Positions 1-8,066 of a stretch of DNA of 64,000 nt are shown piece by piece. Both the position numbers and the translations under genes were made by a program. The notes under the pieces are model-generated. The model ran no database searches. It was given only the letters and a program-made list of their open reading frames with translations, and was not told where the DNA came from. Source of the stretch: Comamonadaceae bacterium UBA4962 (GTDB lineage Bacteria > Pseudomonadota > Gammaproteobacteria > Burkholderiales > Burkholderiaceae_C); NCBI GenBank assembly GCA_002397315.1, contig DHAE01000001.1, positions 1 through 64,000 of the forward strand. The letters are read 5' to 3'. The first letter of the stretch is position 1. Every line of letters begins with the position of its first letter.

Positions 1-233
1 GTTTCAACCCACGCGCCCGTACGGGGCGCGACAGGGCGCCACGGGCCGTATTTACGAGGACTATGACAGTTTCAACCCACGCGCCCGTACGGGGCGCGAC
101 ACCCCTGGGGTGTCTCGCGGTTTCGTGCTGCGATGGTTTCAACCCACGCGCCCGTACGGGGCGCGACGCTCTTCGCTGGACTGTGGACGCTAGCAGATCG
201 AGTTTCAACCCACGCGCCCGTACGGGGCGCGAC
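1..233 (-). CRISPR. CRISPR array, type I-C-like repeats (leader-proximal end, cut by window edge)
   Basis: Four identical 32-bp repeats lie at 1-32, 69-100, 136-167 and 202-233. They begin GTTTCAACCC and end GGGGCGCGAC on the plus strand. The three spacers are 36, 35 and 34 bp. Read on the minus strand the repeat begins GTCGCGCCCC, contains the stem GCGCCCCGTACGGGCGC and ends GTTGAAAC, the form known for type I-C repeats. Transcription is therefore inferred to run leftwards, with the leader on the 234-451 side. The absence of repeat decay fits the leader-proximal end. The array probably continues beyond base 1. No cas gene lies within the window, so the effector set is either to the left or elsewhere. 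Spacer targets cannot be told by eye. Confidence 0.95.
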
Positions 234-451
234 GGCACCTTTATAAACCCACGTCACCACGCCCACTTTCCCCGCACATCCGCGAACCTGCCCCACCGAC
301 CCTCAGCCTGCGCCCACCGTCTGGCAGTCAGGGAAAATTCCCTTGGCTCCTCAACCACCTGCACCCGCGCGAACCCCAGGCGGAAAGCCCGGTCACTTGT
401 GGTTCGCGATGCCCGGCAAAAAGAAGAAACGAGAGAAAGCAGGGCCCAGCC
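234..451 (-). promoter_or_regulatory. Putative CRISPR leader, between nth and the array
   Basis: This non-coding stretch lies between the nth stop codon and the first repeat on the side from which a type I-C array is normally transcribed. It has A/T-rich patches unlike the coding surroundings: TTTATAAA right beside the first repeat, a GGGAAAATTCCC element at 331-342 and an A-rich run near 417-435. No cas2 or cas1 adjoins it, which is unusual for this subtype. The leader assignment rests on repeat orientation only. Confidence 0.5.
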
Positions 452-1090
452 TCAGGGCGCTGGCGTCTTCGGCTCGTAATCGCACCATGGCCGCACCACG
501 CATTCCCAGCAGCGCGGCTTTCTGGCCTGGCACACGTAGCGGCCCAGCAGGATGAGCCAGTGGTGCGAATCCACCGCGTATTCGGCGGGCACGCGTTTCA
601 TCAACTGCATCTCCACGGCCAGCGGGTTCTTGCCGGGCGCGAGGCCGGTGCGGTTGCTCACCCGGAAGATGTGCGTGTCCACGGCCATGGTGGGCTGGCC
701 GAAGGCCACGTTCAGCACCACGTTGGCGGTCTTGCGACCCACGCCGGGCAGGGCTTCGAGTTCTTCGCGCGAGCGGGGCACGGTGCCGCCGTGGCGCTCC
801 ACCAGGATGCGGCAGGTCTCCAGCAGGTGGCGGGCCTTGCTGCGGTAGAGGCCGATGGTCTTGATGTAGCCCTCCAGCCCTTCCAGGCCCAGGTCGAGGA
901 TCGCCTGCGGCGTGCCGGCCACCGGGAACAGTTTGCGCGTGGCCTTGTTCACGCCCACGTCGGTGGCCTGGGCCGAGAGCAGCACGGCGGCCAGCAGTTC
1001 GAAAACGCTCGTGTACTCCAGTTCGGTGTTGGGTTGCGGGTTGGCGGCCTTCAGCGCGGCGAAGAAGGGTTCGATCTGCGCGGTCTTCAT
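452..1090 (-). CDS. nth: Endonuclease III (DNA glycosylase/AP lyase)
   Basis: A base-excision-repair enzyme that removes oxidised pyrimidines and cleaves the abasic site. The 212-residue product starts at MKTAQIEPFF, chosen because the longer upstream frame lacks family similarity. The helix-hairpin-helix LPGVGRKTANVV places the catalytic Lys at residue 120. VDTHIFRV places the catalytic Asp at 138. Cysteines 187, 194, 197 and 203 (C-x6-C-x2-C-x5-C) form the [4Fe-4S] cluster loop. All of these positions match the Escherichia coli numbering. Its 3' end points at the CRISPR leader with no obvious terminator between, so read-through into the array is possible. Confidence 0.97.
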   Translation of the reverse strand: MKTAQIEPFFAALKAANPQPNTELEYTSVFELLAAVLLSAQATDVGVNKATRKLFPVAGTPQAILDLGLEGLEGYIKTIGLYRSKARHLLETCRILVERHGGTVPRSREELEALPGVGRKTANVVLNVAFGQPTMAVDTHIFRVSNRTGLAPGKNPLAVEMQLMKRVPAEYAVDSHHWLILLGRYVCQARKPRCWECVVRPWCDYEPKTPAP

Positions 1091-1305
1091 GGTGGGGATA
1101 GGGGAGGCGGGGCAGGATGGGACGAGGGCAGGGCTCTGGCAGCTCTTCTGCGAGGGTTCGCCTGCGCATTGTCGTGCAGCAGAACGGCCTCCGCGCCGCT
1201 TGCGCCCGCCCCGGGTCCGGCATGCCGATGGCAGACCGCATGCAACCTGCGTGGCAGTTGGCGACAATGGGGGATTCTTCGCCAACCCCTCCGTGAACCA
1301 AAGCC

Positions 1306-2502
1306 ATGCAATTCGCCGACCGTCTGAACAACGTTGAAACCTCCGCCATCCGCGAACTGTTCAAGCTGCTGGGCAAGCCCGGCATCATCAGCTTCGCGGG
1401 CGGTTTTCCCGACAGCGCGATGTTCGACGTGGACGGCATCCGAGAGGCGTCGCAGCAGGTGCTGTCGCAGGAACCGGGCGCGGCGCTGCAGTACGGTGCC
1501 ACCGAGGGCTACAACCCGCTGCGCGAGCAGCTATCGTCGTTCATGGCCACCAAGGGTGCGCAGGGCGTGCGGCCCGAGGACCTGATCGTCACCACCGGCA
1601 GCCAGCAGGCGCTGGACCTGCTGGGCAAGACCCTCATCAGCCCGGGCGACAAGGTGATCGTGGAAGGGCCCACCTTCCTCGCCACCATCCAGTGCTTCCG
1701 CCTCTACGGGGCCGAGCTGGTGAGCGCGCCCGTGGACGGGAACGGCGTGGATGCCGACGCGCTCGAGCGGCTGATCGTGGAGCACCGCCCCAAGTTCGTC
1801 TACCTGATTCCCACCTTCGGCAACCCGAGCGGCGCGCTGCTGTCGCTGGAACGCCGCCGCAAGATCCTGGAGCTGGCCGTGCGCCACCAGGTGCTGATCG
1901 TCGAGGACGATCCCTATGGCGACCTGTACTTCGGCGAGGCTCCGCCGCCCAGCCTGCTGGCGCTGTCGGCCACGGTGCCGGGCAGCCGCGAGCTGCTCGC
2001 GCACTGCGGCAGCCTCAGCAAGGTGCTGAGCCCGGGCCTGCGCGTGGGCTGGCTGATCGCGCCGGCCGAACTGCTCGCCAAGGCCACCATGTGCAAGCAG
2101 TTCAGCGACGCGCACACCAGCACCTTCGCGCAGGCCACGGCGGCGCAGTACCTGCGGTCCGGCCGCATGCCGGCCACGCTGGCCAAGGTGCGCGCCGTGT
2201 ATGCCGAGCGCGCCCAGGCGATGGGCGAGGCGCTGCGCCGCGAACTCGGCGACGCGATCGATTTCGTGCAGCCGCAGGGCGGCCTGTTCGTGTGGGCGCG
2301 GCTCACGGGGGCGGGCGGCGCGGTGGCCGATGGCAACGTGCTGGCCAAGCTGGCCATCGACAAGGGGGTGGCCTTCGTGCCGGGCACGCCGTTCTTCTGC
2401 GCGAACCCCGACCACGCCACGCTGCGCCTGTCGTTCGCGACGGCCGACGTGGACAGGATCCGCGAAGGCGTGGCGCGCCTAGGCCAGGCGCTGCGCGGCT
2501 GA
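1306..2502 (+). CDS. PLP-dependent aminotransferase, class I/II (LysN/2-aminoadipate type)
   Basis: A 398-residue fold-type-I aminotransferase. It shows the substrate-loop AGGFPD near residue 31, the NPSG motif near 173, the VEDDPYGDL cofactor Asp/Tyr segment near 199 and the Schiff-base lysine at K239 in SLSKVLSPGLRVGW. This pattern is typical of the stand-alone MocR-like enzymes annotated as 2-aminoadipate, valine-pyruvate or aromatic aminotransferases. The substrate cannot be settled from sequence. No GntR-type helix-turn-helix is fused to it, unlike the gene at 37433. slyX follows immediately, so the two are probably co-transcribed. Confidence 0.88.
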   Translation: MQFADRLNNVETSAIRELFKLLGKPGIISFAGGFPDSAMFDVDGIREASQQVLSQEPGAALQYGATEGYNPLREQLSSFMATKGAQGVRPEDLIVTTGSQQALDLLGKTLISPGDKVIVEGPTFLATIQCFRLYGAELVSAPVDGNGVDADALERLIVEHRPKFVYLIPTFGNPSGALLSLERRRKILELAVRHQVLIVEDDPYGDLYFGEAPPPSLLALSATVPGSRELLAHCGSLSKVLSPGLRVGWLIAPAELLAKATMCKQFSDAHTSTFAQATAAQYLRSGRMPATLAKVRAVYAERAQAMGEALRRELGDAIDFVQPQGGLFVWARLTGAGGAVADGNVLAKLAIDKGVAFVPGTPFFCANPDHATLRLSFATADVDRIREGVARLGQALRG

Positions 2503-2509
2503 GGTGCGC

Positions 2510-2734
2510 ATGCCGGACACCGAACGCAGTTCCTCCGCGCGCATCGACGAGCTGGAGATCAAGGCCAGCTACGCCGAAGACCTGCTCGACCAGCTCAACA
2601 TGACCGTCTACCGCCAGCAGCAGCAGATCGAGGCACTGCAGCAGGCCCTGGTCGCGCTGCGCCAGCAGTTGCCCGAAGCGGGCGGGGCGGGCGCGGCGAT
2701 GAGCCTGCGCGACGAGCTTCCGCCGCACTATTGA
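2510..2734 (+). CDS. slyX: SlyX-like small coiled-coil protein
   Basis: A small hydrophilic protein of 74 residues. A heptad-rich helix (RIDELEIKASYAEDLLDQLN, then QQQQIEALQQAL) makes up most of it, and it ends in the SlyX-typical LRDELPPHY. The molecular role of SlyX is unknown; it is named from its position next to slyD in enterobacteria. Either the ATG at 2510 or a GTG at 2504 can be the start. The gene begins within 10 bases of the aminotransferase stop, which suggests one transcript. Confidence 0.85.
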   Translation: MPDTERSSSARIDELEIKASYAEDLLDQLNMTVYRQQQQIEALQQALVALRQQLPEAGGAGAAMSLRDELPPHY

Positions 2735-2824
2735 CGGGAAACGCCTGACTGCGCGTGCGACCCGGGCGCGCACTGCGCCCGCAGGCCGCGCGCAGCCTCA
2801 CCATCGACTGAAAGGAACCGTGCC

Positions 2825-3829
2825 ATGCCCATGACCTACCGCCGCCTCGGCCGCAGCAACCTGCAAGTCTCCGCCCTGTGCCTGGGCACCATGATGTTCG
2901 GCGACCAGACCGGCCGCGACGAGGCCGCCGCCATCGTGGCCGATGCGCGCGAGCGCGGCGTCAACTTCATCGACACGGCCGACGTCTACACCAAGGGCGC
3001 CTCCGAATCGATGCTGGGCGAATTGCTGGCGGGCCAGCGGAACGACTGGGTGCTGGCCACCAAGCTCGGCAACCGCATGGGCGACGGGCAGAACCAGTCG
3101 CAGTACTCGCGCGCGTGGATGCTGCGCGAGGTGGAAGCGAGCCTCTCGCGGCTGCGCACCGACCATGTGGACATCCTGTATCTGCACCGCGACTTCCTGG
3201 GCATGGACCTGGAGGAGCCGCTCTTCGCGCTCGACGCGCTGCTGCGCGCGGGCAAGATCCGCTACTGGGGCGTCTCCAATTTCCGCGGCTGGCGCATCGC
3301 CGAACTCGTGCATGGCGCCGCACGCATCGGCATGCCCGGCCCGGTGGTCTGCCAGCCCTACTACAACCTGCTCAACCGCATGCCCGAGGTCGAGATCCTG
3401 CCGGCCTGCGCGCACCATGGCATCGGCGTGGTGCCGTACAGCCCCATCGCGCGTGGCGTGCTCACGGGCAAGTACCTGCCGGGCCAGGCGCCCGCACCGG
3501 GAACGCGCGCCGGCCGCGGCGACAAGCGCATCGCCGAGACCGAGTTCCGCGAAGAGTCGCTGGTGCTGGCGCAGGAACTGCGGCAGCATGCCGAGGCGCG
3601 CGGCGTGACGCTGGCGCAATTCGCCACCGCCTGGGTGCTGGCGCACCGTGCGGTGAGCGCGGTCATCGCCGGCCCGCGCACGCTGGCGCAGTGGCAGGAT
3701 TACGCCCCGGCGCTCGGCTACACCGTCACGCCGGAAGACGAGGCGCTGGTGGACGGAATGGTCGCCCCGGGCCATCCGTCGACGCCGGGCTACAGCGACC
3801 CGGCCCACCCGATGCCTCCGCGCGTCTAG
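2825..3829 (+). CDS. Aldo/keto reductase
   Basis: A 334-residue TIM-barrel NADPH-dependent oxidoreductase. The N-terminus FRRLG-like segment and GTMMFG are followed by FIDTADVY, which supplies the catalytic Asp50 and Tyr55. Lys80 lies in LATKLG and the active-site His in LYLHRDF near residue 122. The C-terminal AVIAGPRT segment is the usual phosphate-binding region. Length and motif order fit the YajO/Tas/YghZ-type branch. The substrate is not predictable; likely roles are reduction of small aldehydes or ketones. It appears monocistronic. Confidence 0.9.
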   Translation: MPMTYRRLGRSNLQVSALCLGTMMFGDQTGRDEAAAIVADARERGVNFIDTADVYTKGASESMLGELLAGQRNDWVLATKLGNRMGDGQNQSQYSRAWMLREVEASLSRLRTDHVDILYLHRDFLGMDLEEPLFALDALLRAGKIRYWGVSNFRGWRIAELVHGAARIGMPGPVVCQPYYNLLNRMPEVEILPACAHHGIGVVPYSPIARGVLTGKYLPGQAPAPGTRAGRGDKRIAETEFREESLVLAQELRQHAEARGVTLAQFATAWVLAHRAVSAVIAGPRTLAQWQDYAPALGYTVTPEDEALVDGMVAPGHPSTPGYSDPAHPMPPRV

Positions 3830-3952
3830 CCCGGCGTGCGCCGGCCCGCCGGGCGGCCTGCCTGCCCGGCATCCATCGACGCAGCGCTCCATCGCATCGT
3901 GTCTGTTGCTATGAAAACCATAGTAGTGAATGCGGGAGGTTACGATCGGCGC

Positions 3953-4303
3953 ATGCGTAAAACCTACCTGCTCCACGTCGAGGGCAAGAACCGCGACCGG
4001 CTCCTGGACGCCGCCCGCCACGACATCCACCGCTACCTGCGCCGCGAGCGCCGCCGCGCGCTGCCCGAAGGCGCGCGCTTCTGGGATTTCGATTGCCGCT
4101 TCGGCAGCACGCAGGAAGACGCCCACAGCGTGCAGGTCGATGAAATCACCGGCCTGATCGACGAGGTGGCGCGTTCCGGTGCCGCGCAGTTCTATGTCGA
4201 GATCATGGCGAAGCCGGGCGAGGGCATGCCGCCGAAGCGGGCGCCCTCGAATGTGCTGCAGCAGGAGCTGGACGACGGCGCCGGGGGCGGCTCCGGCGAC
4301 TGA
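3953..4303 (+). CDS. Conserved small protein, DUF6172-like
   Basis: A 116-residue basic protein starting MRKTYLLHVEGKN, followed by a helix very rich in arginine (HRYLRRERRRALP). I recognise this beginning as typical of a conserved proteobacterial family of unknown function (DUF6172). The start at 3953 is preferred because GGGAGG lies at 3934-3939, about 13 bases upstream, and the family begins here. The middle (ARFWDFDCRFG) is well ordered, and the tail is a Gly/Ser/Asp-rich probable linker. No function is assigned. Confidence 0.7.
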   Translation: MRKTYLLHVEGKNRDRLLDAARHDIHRYLRRERRRALPEGARFWDFDCRFGSTQEDAHSVQVDEITGLIDEVARSGAAQFYVEIMAKPGEGMPPKRAPSNVLQQELDDGAGGGSGD

Positions 4304-4560
4304 GCGGCAGTCCGGCACGTCGCCTTTTTACGCACCCGACCAGAGGAGGGTAGGGGGAAAGTCGCTCACCGCGCGACGGGAAGTAGCGCCGAACGATACC
4401 TCTCGGCAATGCAGGCGTCCGCGCGTTGAGACCGCCAAGGCCTGCAGAGGCTGCCTGGCTCGTAGGGGCGGGAATCGCTTTGACTACCGCCCAAGGCGCC
4501 ATGGCGGTGGGGTACCTGTCATTCCTGGCCACGCTGCCGTTGGCGCTGCTGGGCTGCGTG

Positions 4561-5934
4561 TCAGGTCGAACGATCGTCCGATCCACTCCGCGCAGCCGCA
4601 GCCGCAGCCGCAGCCGCAGCCGCAGCAGCAGCCCGTAGCTTGTCCTTCTTGCTCGGGCGCTTGCCCTTGATGCCGCCCGTGCCCGGCGGCAGCTTGGCCG
4701 GCCGCTGCGCCGTACCGGGTGCGACCTCGGCGGCCGGGGCTGCATCGGCAGGTGCTCCATCGAGCGCCGGCAGCGCCACCTCGAACCCCGCGAGCTGTTC
4801 GATCGGCAAGGCCTGCAGCCCGTGCCGCTTGGCGATCAGCCGCCAGTGCGGCGCGGCCTCGGGCGTGACGAAGCTCACCGCCGCACCGCTGGCGCCGGCC
4901 CGTCCCGTGCGGCCGATGCGGTGCACGTAGTCGGCGGCCGCGCGCGGCAGGTCGTAGTTGACGACGGCCGGCAGCGCGGCGATGTCGATGCCGCGGGCCG
5001 CGAGGTCGGTGGTCACCACCACCTGCCAGCGCTCGTCCTTGAATTCCTGCAGCACCTGCCGCCGCGCGCCCTGGCTCAGGCCGCCGTGGAAGGGCGAGGC
5101 GAAGATGCCGGCCTGGTAGAGCTTCTCGGCCACGTGCTCGGCCGCGTACTGCGTGGCCACGAACACCAGCACCCGGGTCCATCCGGGCTCTTCCTTGAGC
5201 AGGTGCCTGAGGAGTTGCGTGCGGCGGCTCTCGGCCACCGCGATCGCGCGCTGGGCGATGTCGGGTGCGGTGTCCGGCGCGTGCGGCACCTCGATGCGCA
5301 GCGGATCGCGCAGCAGGCCTTCGGCCAGCCCGGCGACCTCCTGCGGGAACGTCGCGGAAAACAGCAGGTTCTGGCGCCGCGCCGGCAGCAGTGCCAAAAC
5401 GCGCTGCAGCTCGTCGGCGAAGCCCAGATCCAGCAGCCGGTCGGCCTCGTCGAGCACGAGGGTCTGCACCTGCGCGAGCGACAGGGCGTTGTGCTCCACC
5501 AGGTCCAGCAGCCGGCCCGGCGTGGCGACGACCACGTCGGCGCCCCCACGCAGCGCCATCATCTGCGGGTTGATCGACACGCCGCCGAAAGCGATGGCGA
5601 TCTTGAGGGGCGTGCCCGGCAGATGGCCTGCCAGCTCGCGCAAGACCCCGCCCACCTGCGCGGCCAGCTCGCGCGTGGGCATCAGCACCAGGGCGCGCAG
5701 GCGCCGCGGGCCGGGACGTGCGCCGGCCAGTTGCGCGTCCGGCAGCAGGCGCTGCAGCAGGGGCAGGCCGAACGCGGCCGTCTTGCCCGAGCCGGTCTGC
5801 GCCTGGCCGAGCACATCGCGCCCCTCCAGCACGGCGGACACGGCCTGCGCCTGGATGGGGGTGGGCGTGGAAAAGCCCAGGGCCTGTGCGGCGTGGACGA
5901 GGGCGGGCGAGAGGCCGAGGGCGGCGAAGGGCAT
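4561..5934 (-). CDS. rhlE: ATP-dependent RNA helicase, DEAD-box, RhlE type
   Basis: A 457-residue DEAD-box helicase that remodels RNA during ribosome assembly and decay. In order it shows an F-aromatic plus Q motif (FSTPTPIQ, near 21-28), Walker A AQTGSGKT (45-52), PTREL (86-90), DEAD (162-165), SAT in LFSATFP, and HRIGRTGRAG in the second RecA domain. The C-terminal tail is basic and ends in an alanine run encoded by six perfect copies of a 6-base unit (4591-4626). The start at MPFAALGLS is chosen over an upstream in-frame ATG because the family begins with this aromatic-rich segment. Confidence 0.93.
   Translation of the reverse strand: MPFAALGLSPALVHAAQALGFSTPTPIQAQAVSAVLEGRDVLGQAQTGSGKTAAFGLPLLQRLLPDAQLAGARPGPRRLRALVLMPTRELAAQVGGVLRELAGHLPGTPLKIAIAFGGVSINPQMMALRGGADVVVATPGRLLDLVEHNALSLAQVQTLVLDEADRLLDLGFADELQRVLALLPARRQNLLFSATFPQEVAGLAEGLLRDPLRIEVPHAPDTAPDIAQRAIAVAESRRTQLLRHLLKEEPGWTRVLVFVATQYAAEHVAEKLYQAGIFASPFHGGLSQGARRQVLQEFKDERWQVVVTTDLAARGIDIAALPAVVNYDLPRAAADYVHRIGRTGRAGASGAAVSFVTPEAAPHWRLIAKRHGLQALPIEQLAGFEVALPALDGAPADAAPAAEVAPGTAQRPAKLPPGTGGIKGKRPSKKDKLRAAAAAAAAAAAAAARSGSDDRST
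4591..4626. repeat. Hexanucleotide tandem repeat (CGCAGC)6
   Basis: Six perfect consecutive CGCAGC units lie within the 3' end of rhlE, encoding its poly-alanine tail on the minus strand. Because the unit is six bases long, slippage would change tail length without breaking the reading frame. Confidence 0.9.
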
Positions 5935-6132
5935 GGCGGGCAGAAGCGGGAGGAGCAGCCGTGCGCGCGATGGCCCGCGCACGGCTGCCAAAGGAAACAA
6001 GGGACGGCAGGAGGGCGCCCACAGTGGCGCCATGCGGCGGATTGTGCGGCACGCGGCGCCGGCCCGGGATAATCACGCCATGTCTTGCCGATCTTCCGCA
6101 TTCGCCACCCGTCACTTCCGCCGGAGCCTGCC

Positions 6133-6498
6133 ATGCGCCTGAGCGACCTGGGCGGCCTCGTCTATTCCACCGAATCCGGCCGCATGTGCCCGACCTGCCG
6201 CCAGCCCGTGGCGCAATGCGCCTGCGCGGCGGCGCGTGCCGCGGCCGTGCCGGCGGGCGACGGCATCGTGCGCGTGTCGCGCGAAACCAAGGGCCGCGGC
6301 GGCAAGGCCGTGACGGTGGTGAAAGGAGCCGCGCTGCCCGCGGCGGAACTGGCGCAATTGGGCAAGCAGCTCAAGGCCGCCTGCGGCACGGGCGGCACCG
6401 TGAAGGACGGCGTGATCGAAGTGCAGGGCGACCACGTGGAGCGCGTGATGCAGGCCCTGCAATCGCTCGGCCACAAAGTCAAGCGTGCAGGCGGCTGA
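6133..6498 (+). CDS. yciH: SUI1/YciH-family translation initiation factor homologue
   Basis: A 121-residue protein of the eIF1/SUI1 fold. The N-terminal part has a CPTCRQPVAQCAC cysteine cluster (a possible small zinc site). The SUI1 core follows: RVSRETKGRGGKAVTVV, then AACGTGGTVKDGVIEVQGDH and GHKVKRAGG. YciH in E. coli has been reported to affect fidelity of initiation-complex assembly; the physiological role is not settled. The ATG at 6133 is chosen because it begins the conserved MRLSDLGGLVYST. The stop overlaps or closely precedes the next gene, suggesting co-expression. Confidence 0.9.
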   Translation: MRLSDLGGLVYSTESGRMCPTCRQPVAQCACAAARAAAVPAGDGIVRVSRETKGRGGKAVTVVKGAALPAAELAQLGKQLKAACGTGGTVKDGVIEVQGDHVERVMQALQSLGHKVKRAGG

Positions 6499-6511
6499 AT
6501 CGGTGGTGCCC

Positions 6512-6733
6512 ATGGACCCGGCCCAGCTCGATCGCCTGTTCACCGTCACGATGCCCTACGGCAAGCACCAGGGCACGGCCATCGCCGACCTGCCGGGCAA
6601 TTACCTGAACTGGTTCGCGCGCGAAGGCTTTCCGCCGGGCGACATCGGCCGCCTGCTGGCGCTGATGCACGAGATCGACCACAACGGGCTGTCGGACCTG
6701 CTCGCGCCGCTGCGCGCACGGCACGGCCGCTGA
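6512..6733 (+). CDS. Small conserved protein, DUF3820-like
   Basis: A 73-residue protein with the segment TMPYGKHQGTAIADLP and then NWFAREGFPPGDIG, a pattern I associate with the DUF3820 family (putative regulators or nucleic-acid-associated proteins). The start is probably the ATG at 6512. A GTG at 6485 would overlap yciH by 14 bases. It follows yciH by 13 bases on the same strand and is likely in the same operon. Function unknown. Confidence 0.75.
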   Translation: MDPAQLDRLFTVTMPYGKHQGTAIADLPGNYLNWFAREGFPPGDIGRLLALMHEIDHNGLSDLLAPLRARHGR

Positions 6734-6772
6734 ACGGCCCGGTATGGCCGGGGCGCGCGCCCGAGGGCAGCC

Positions 6773-7189
6773 TCAGTGCGAATGGTGGTTTTCGCCTGCC
6801 GCGAAATCCGGCAGGCGCCCGATCATGGCGCGGAACAGATTGCGCGCCACGCCGTGCGCCGCCTGCTGCAGCTCCTGCGCCACCTCGGGCGTGAAGAGGC
6901 GGCCGGTGTGTTCCGCCCACAGCCGGACCCAGGCCGCGAAATGCGCGGGCGTCACCCCATCGAGCGGCCGGTGGCTCGCCACCACGTTGCCGCGGTAGCT
7001 GCGCGCACCCAGGGCCACGGTGCTCCAGAAATCGACCATGCGGGCGAGGTGCGCCTCCCACTTGCCTTGCAGCGCGGCCTCGAACACGGGGCCCAGCAGC
7101 GGATCGCGGCGCACGTCGGCGTAGAAGCCGTGCACCAGCCGGGTGATGCTGGCGGTGTCGGGCGTGGCGATGGGTGTTGTCGATGTCAT
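6773..7189 (-). CDS. Group III truncated haemoglobin
   Basis: A 138-residue single-domain globin. The segment VDFWSTVALGARSYRGN followed by the proximal-His candidate H73 in VASHRPLDG, then HFAAWVRLW, is the group III (trHbIII/P) pattern. Such proteins are linked to NO or oxygen chemistry in microaerobic conditions. It lies 46 bases downstream of ytfE on the same strand and so probably shares the NsrR-controlled promoter at 7988-8010. The C-terminus is His-rich (ENHHSH). A direct role in NO detoxification is inference from context. Confidence 0.85.
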   Translation of the reverse strand: MTSTTPIATPDTASITRLVHGFYADVRRDPLLGPVFEAALQGKWEAHLARMVDFWSTVALGARSYRGNVVASHRPLDGVTPAHFAAWVRLWAEHTGRLFTPEVAQELQQAAHGVARNLFRAMIGRLPDFAAGENHHSH

Positions 7190-7235
7190 GGAGCGGGCAG
7201 GGCGTGCAACGTGGGCCGGGGCGCGTCAGCGCCGG

Positions 7236-7973
7236 TCAGCCGCAGGCGCAGCCCGTGGGACTGCAGCCCTGCGCAGCAGGCGCCGCCTCGAACTGCGGAA
7301 ACAGCACATTGTTCTCCAGATGGATGTGGTCGACCAAGTCGTCGGCCAGCTGCCGGATGCCGGCGTAGAGCGCGCGCCAGGTGTTGCAGGCGCCCTCCGG
7401 CGGGGTGGTGTCGTGCGTGAGCGCCATCAGGCGGTCCAGTGCCTCGCCGTGGTCGGTGTGCTCCGTGCGCATCACGCCGATGGGGTGCGCGGCCATCGGA
7501 TGGCCGCCGGTCTTCAGCATCGGGAACAGCACCGTTTCTTCCTTGCGCATGTGCGCGAGCAGCTCCTCGTGCATCGTCTCCAGCGCATCGGCCAGTCCCG
7601 CCGGCACGCCGGGATGGCCGCGGTGCACGGCCTCCACGCGGCGTGCCATGCGGATCAGCTCCGGCAGTTGCGCGCGGTGCACCTCGTGGTAGCGCGCGAG
7701 GATGTGGTCGATCAGCTCCGACGGCGTTCCGGCGTCGGGCGGGGCGGTGGGGCGCTGCAGCGCCGACAGCTCGCCGAGCAAGGCCTGCAGGTCCAGGCCC
7801 TTGGCGGCGGCGGCATCGCGCAGCGCCACCTGCCCGCCGCAGCAGAAATCCAGCTTCTGGCGGCGGAACACCGCGGTGGCGCCGGGCAGCTGCACGGCGA
7901 TCTGGCCGATCTGCTGCGCAGGATCGATCGCGGGCGGGGTGGCGTGGGCGGCGGCAGGCAGGCGGGCATTCAT
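7236..7973 (-). CDS. ytfE: Iron-sulfur cluster repair protein YtfE/RIC (di-iron)
   Basis: A 245-residue protein that restores Fe-S clusters damaged by nitric oxide or oxidants. The N-terminal ScdA-type domain carries LDFCCGG with Cys44-Cys45. The C-terminal part is haemerythrin-like, with spaced histidines in DHILARYHEVHRAQLPEL, HEELLAHMRKEETVLFP, RTEHTDHG and HIHLENNVLFP and the matching glutamates. The start is the ATG at 7973; an earlier in-frame ATG would run across the operator. It is slightly longer than E. coli YtfE (about 220 residues) through a Pro/Ala-rich N-terminus. It is divergent from nsrR, which strongly suggests NsrR repression. Confidence 0.93.
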   Translation of the reverse strand: MNARLPAAAHATPPAIDPAQQIGQIAVQLPGATAVFRRQKLDFCCGGQVALRDAAAAKGLDLQALLGELSALQRPTAPPDAGTPSELIDHILARYHEVHRAQLPELIRMARRVEAVHRGHPGVPAGLADALETMHEELLAHMRKEETVLFPMLKTGGHPMAAHPIGVMRTEHTDHGEALDRLMALTHDTTPPEGACNTWRALYAGIRQLADDLVDHIHLENNVLFPQFEAAPAAQGCSPTGCACG

Positions 7974-7987
7974 GGCGGACTCCTTTA

Positions 7988-8010
7988 AAGATTCATTTGC
8001 GATGAATATT
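7988..8010. promoter_or_regulatory. NsrR-type operator between ytfE and nsrR
   Basis: AAGATTCAT at 7988-7996 and its near-inverse ATGAATATT at 8002-8010 are separated by five bases. This gives the 23-bp inverted arrangement known for NsrR sites (AAGATGCAT-like half-sites, 9-5-9). A third AAGATTCAT half-site lies at 8020-8028. The position upstream of both ytfE and nsrR predicts NO-relieved repression of both directions. Confidence 0.75.
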
Positions 8011-8066
8011 TTATGCAATAAGATTCATCCCGGGAGCTTCTTTCGGATTGACCTAACGCAAACGCC

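Noticed and set aside
63..479. Open frames running through the CRISPR repeats on both strands
   Set aside because: They translate the repeat four times (FNPRARTGRD or APRTGAWVET) and have no independent coding sign.
4304..4560. Possible 70-residue membrane protein (starting at 4426) between the DUF6172-like gene and rhlE
   Set aside because: It has a hydrophobic stretch but no ribosome-binding site, and its end is the antisense of the rhlE repeat (SRSRSRSRS). Not convincing.
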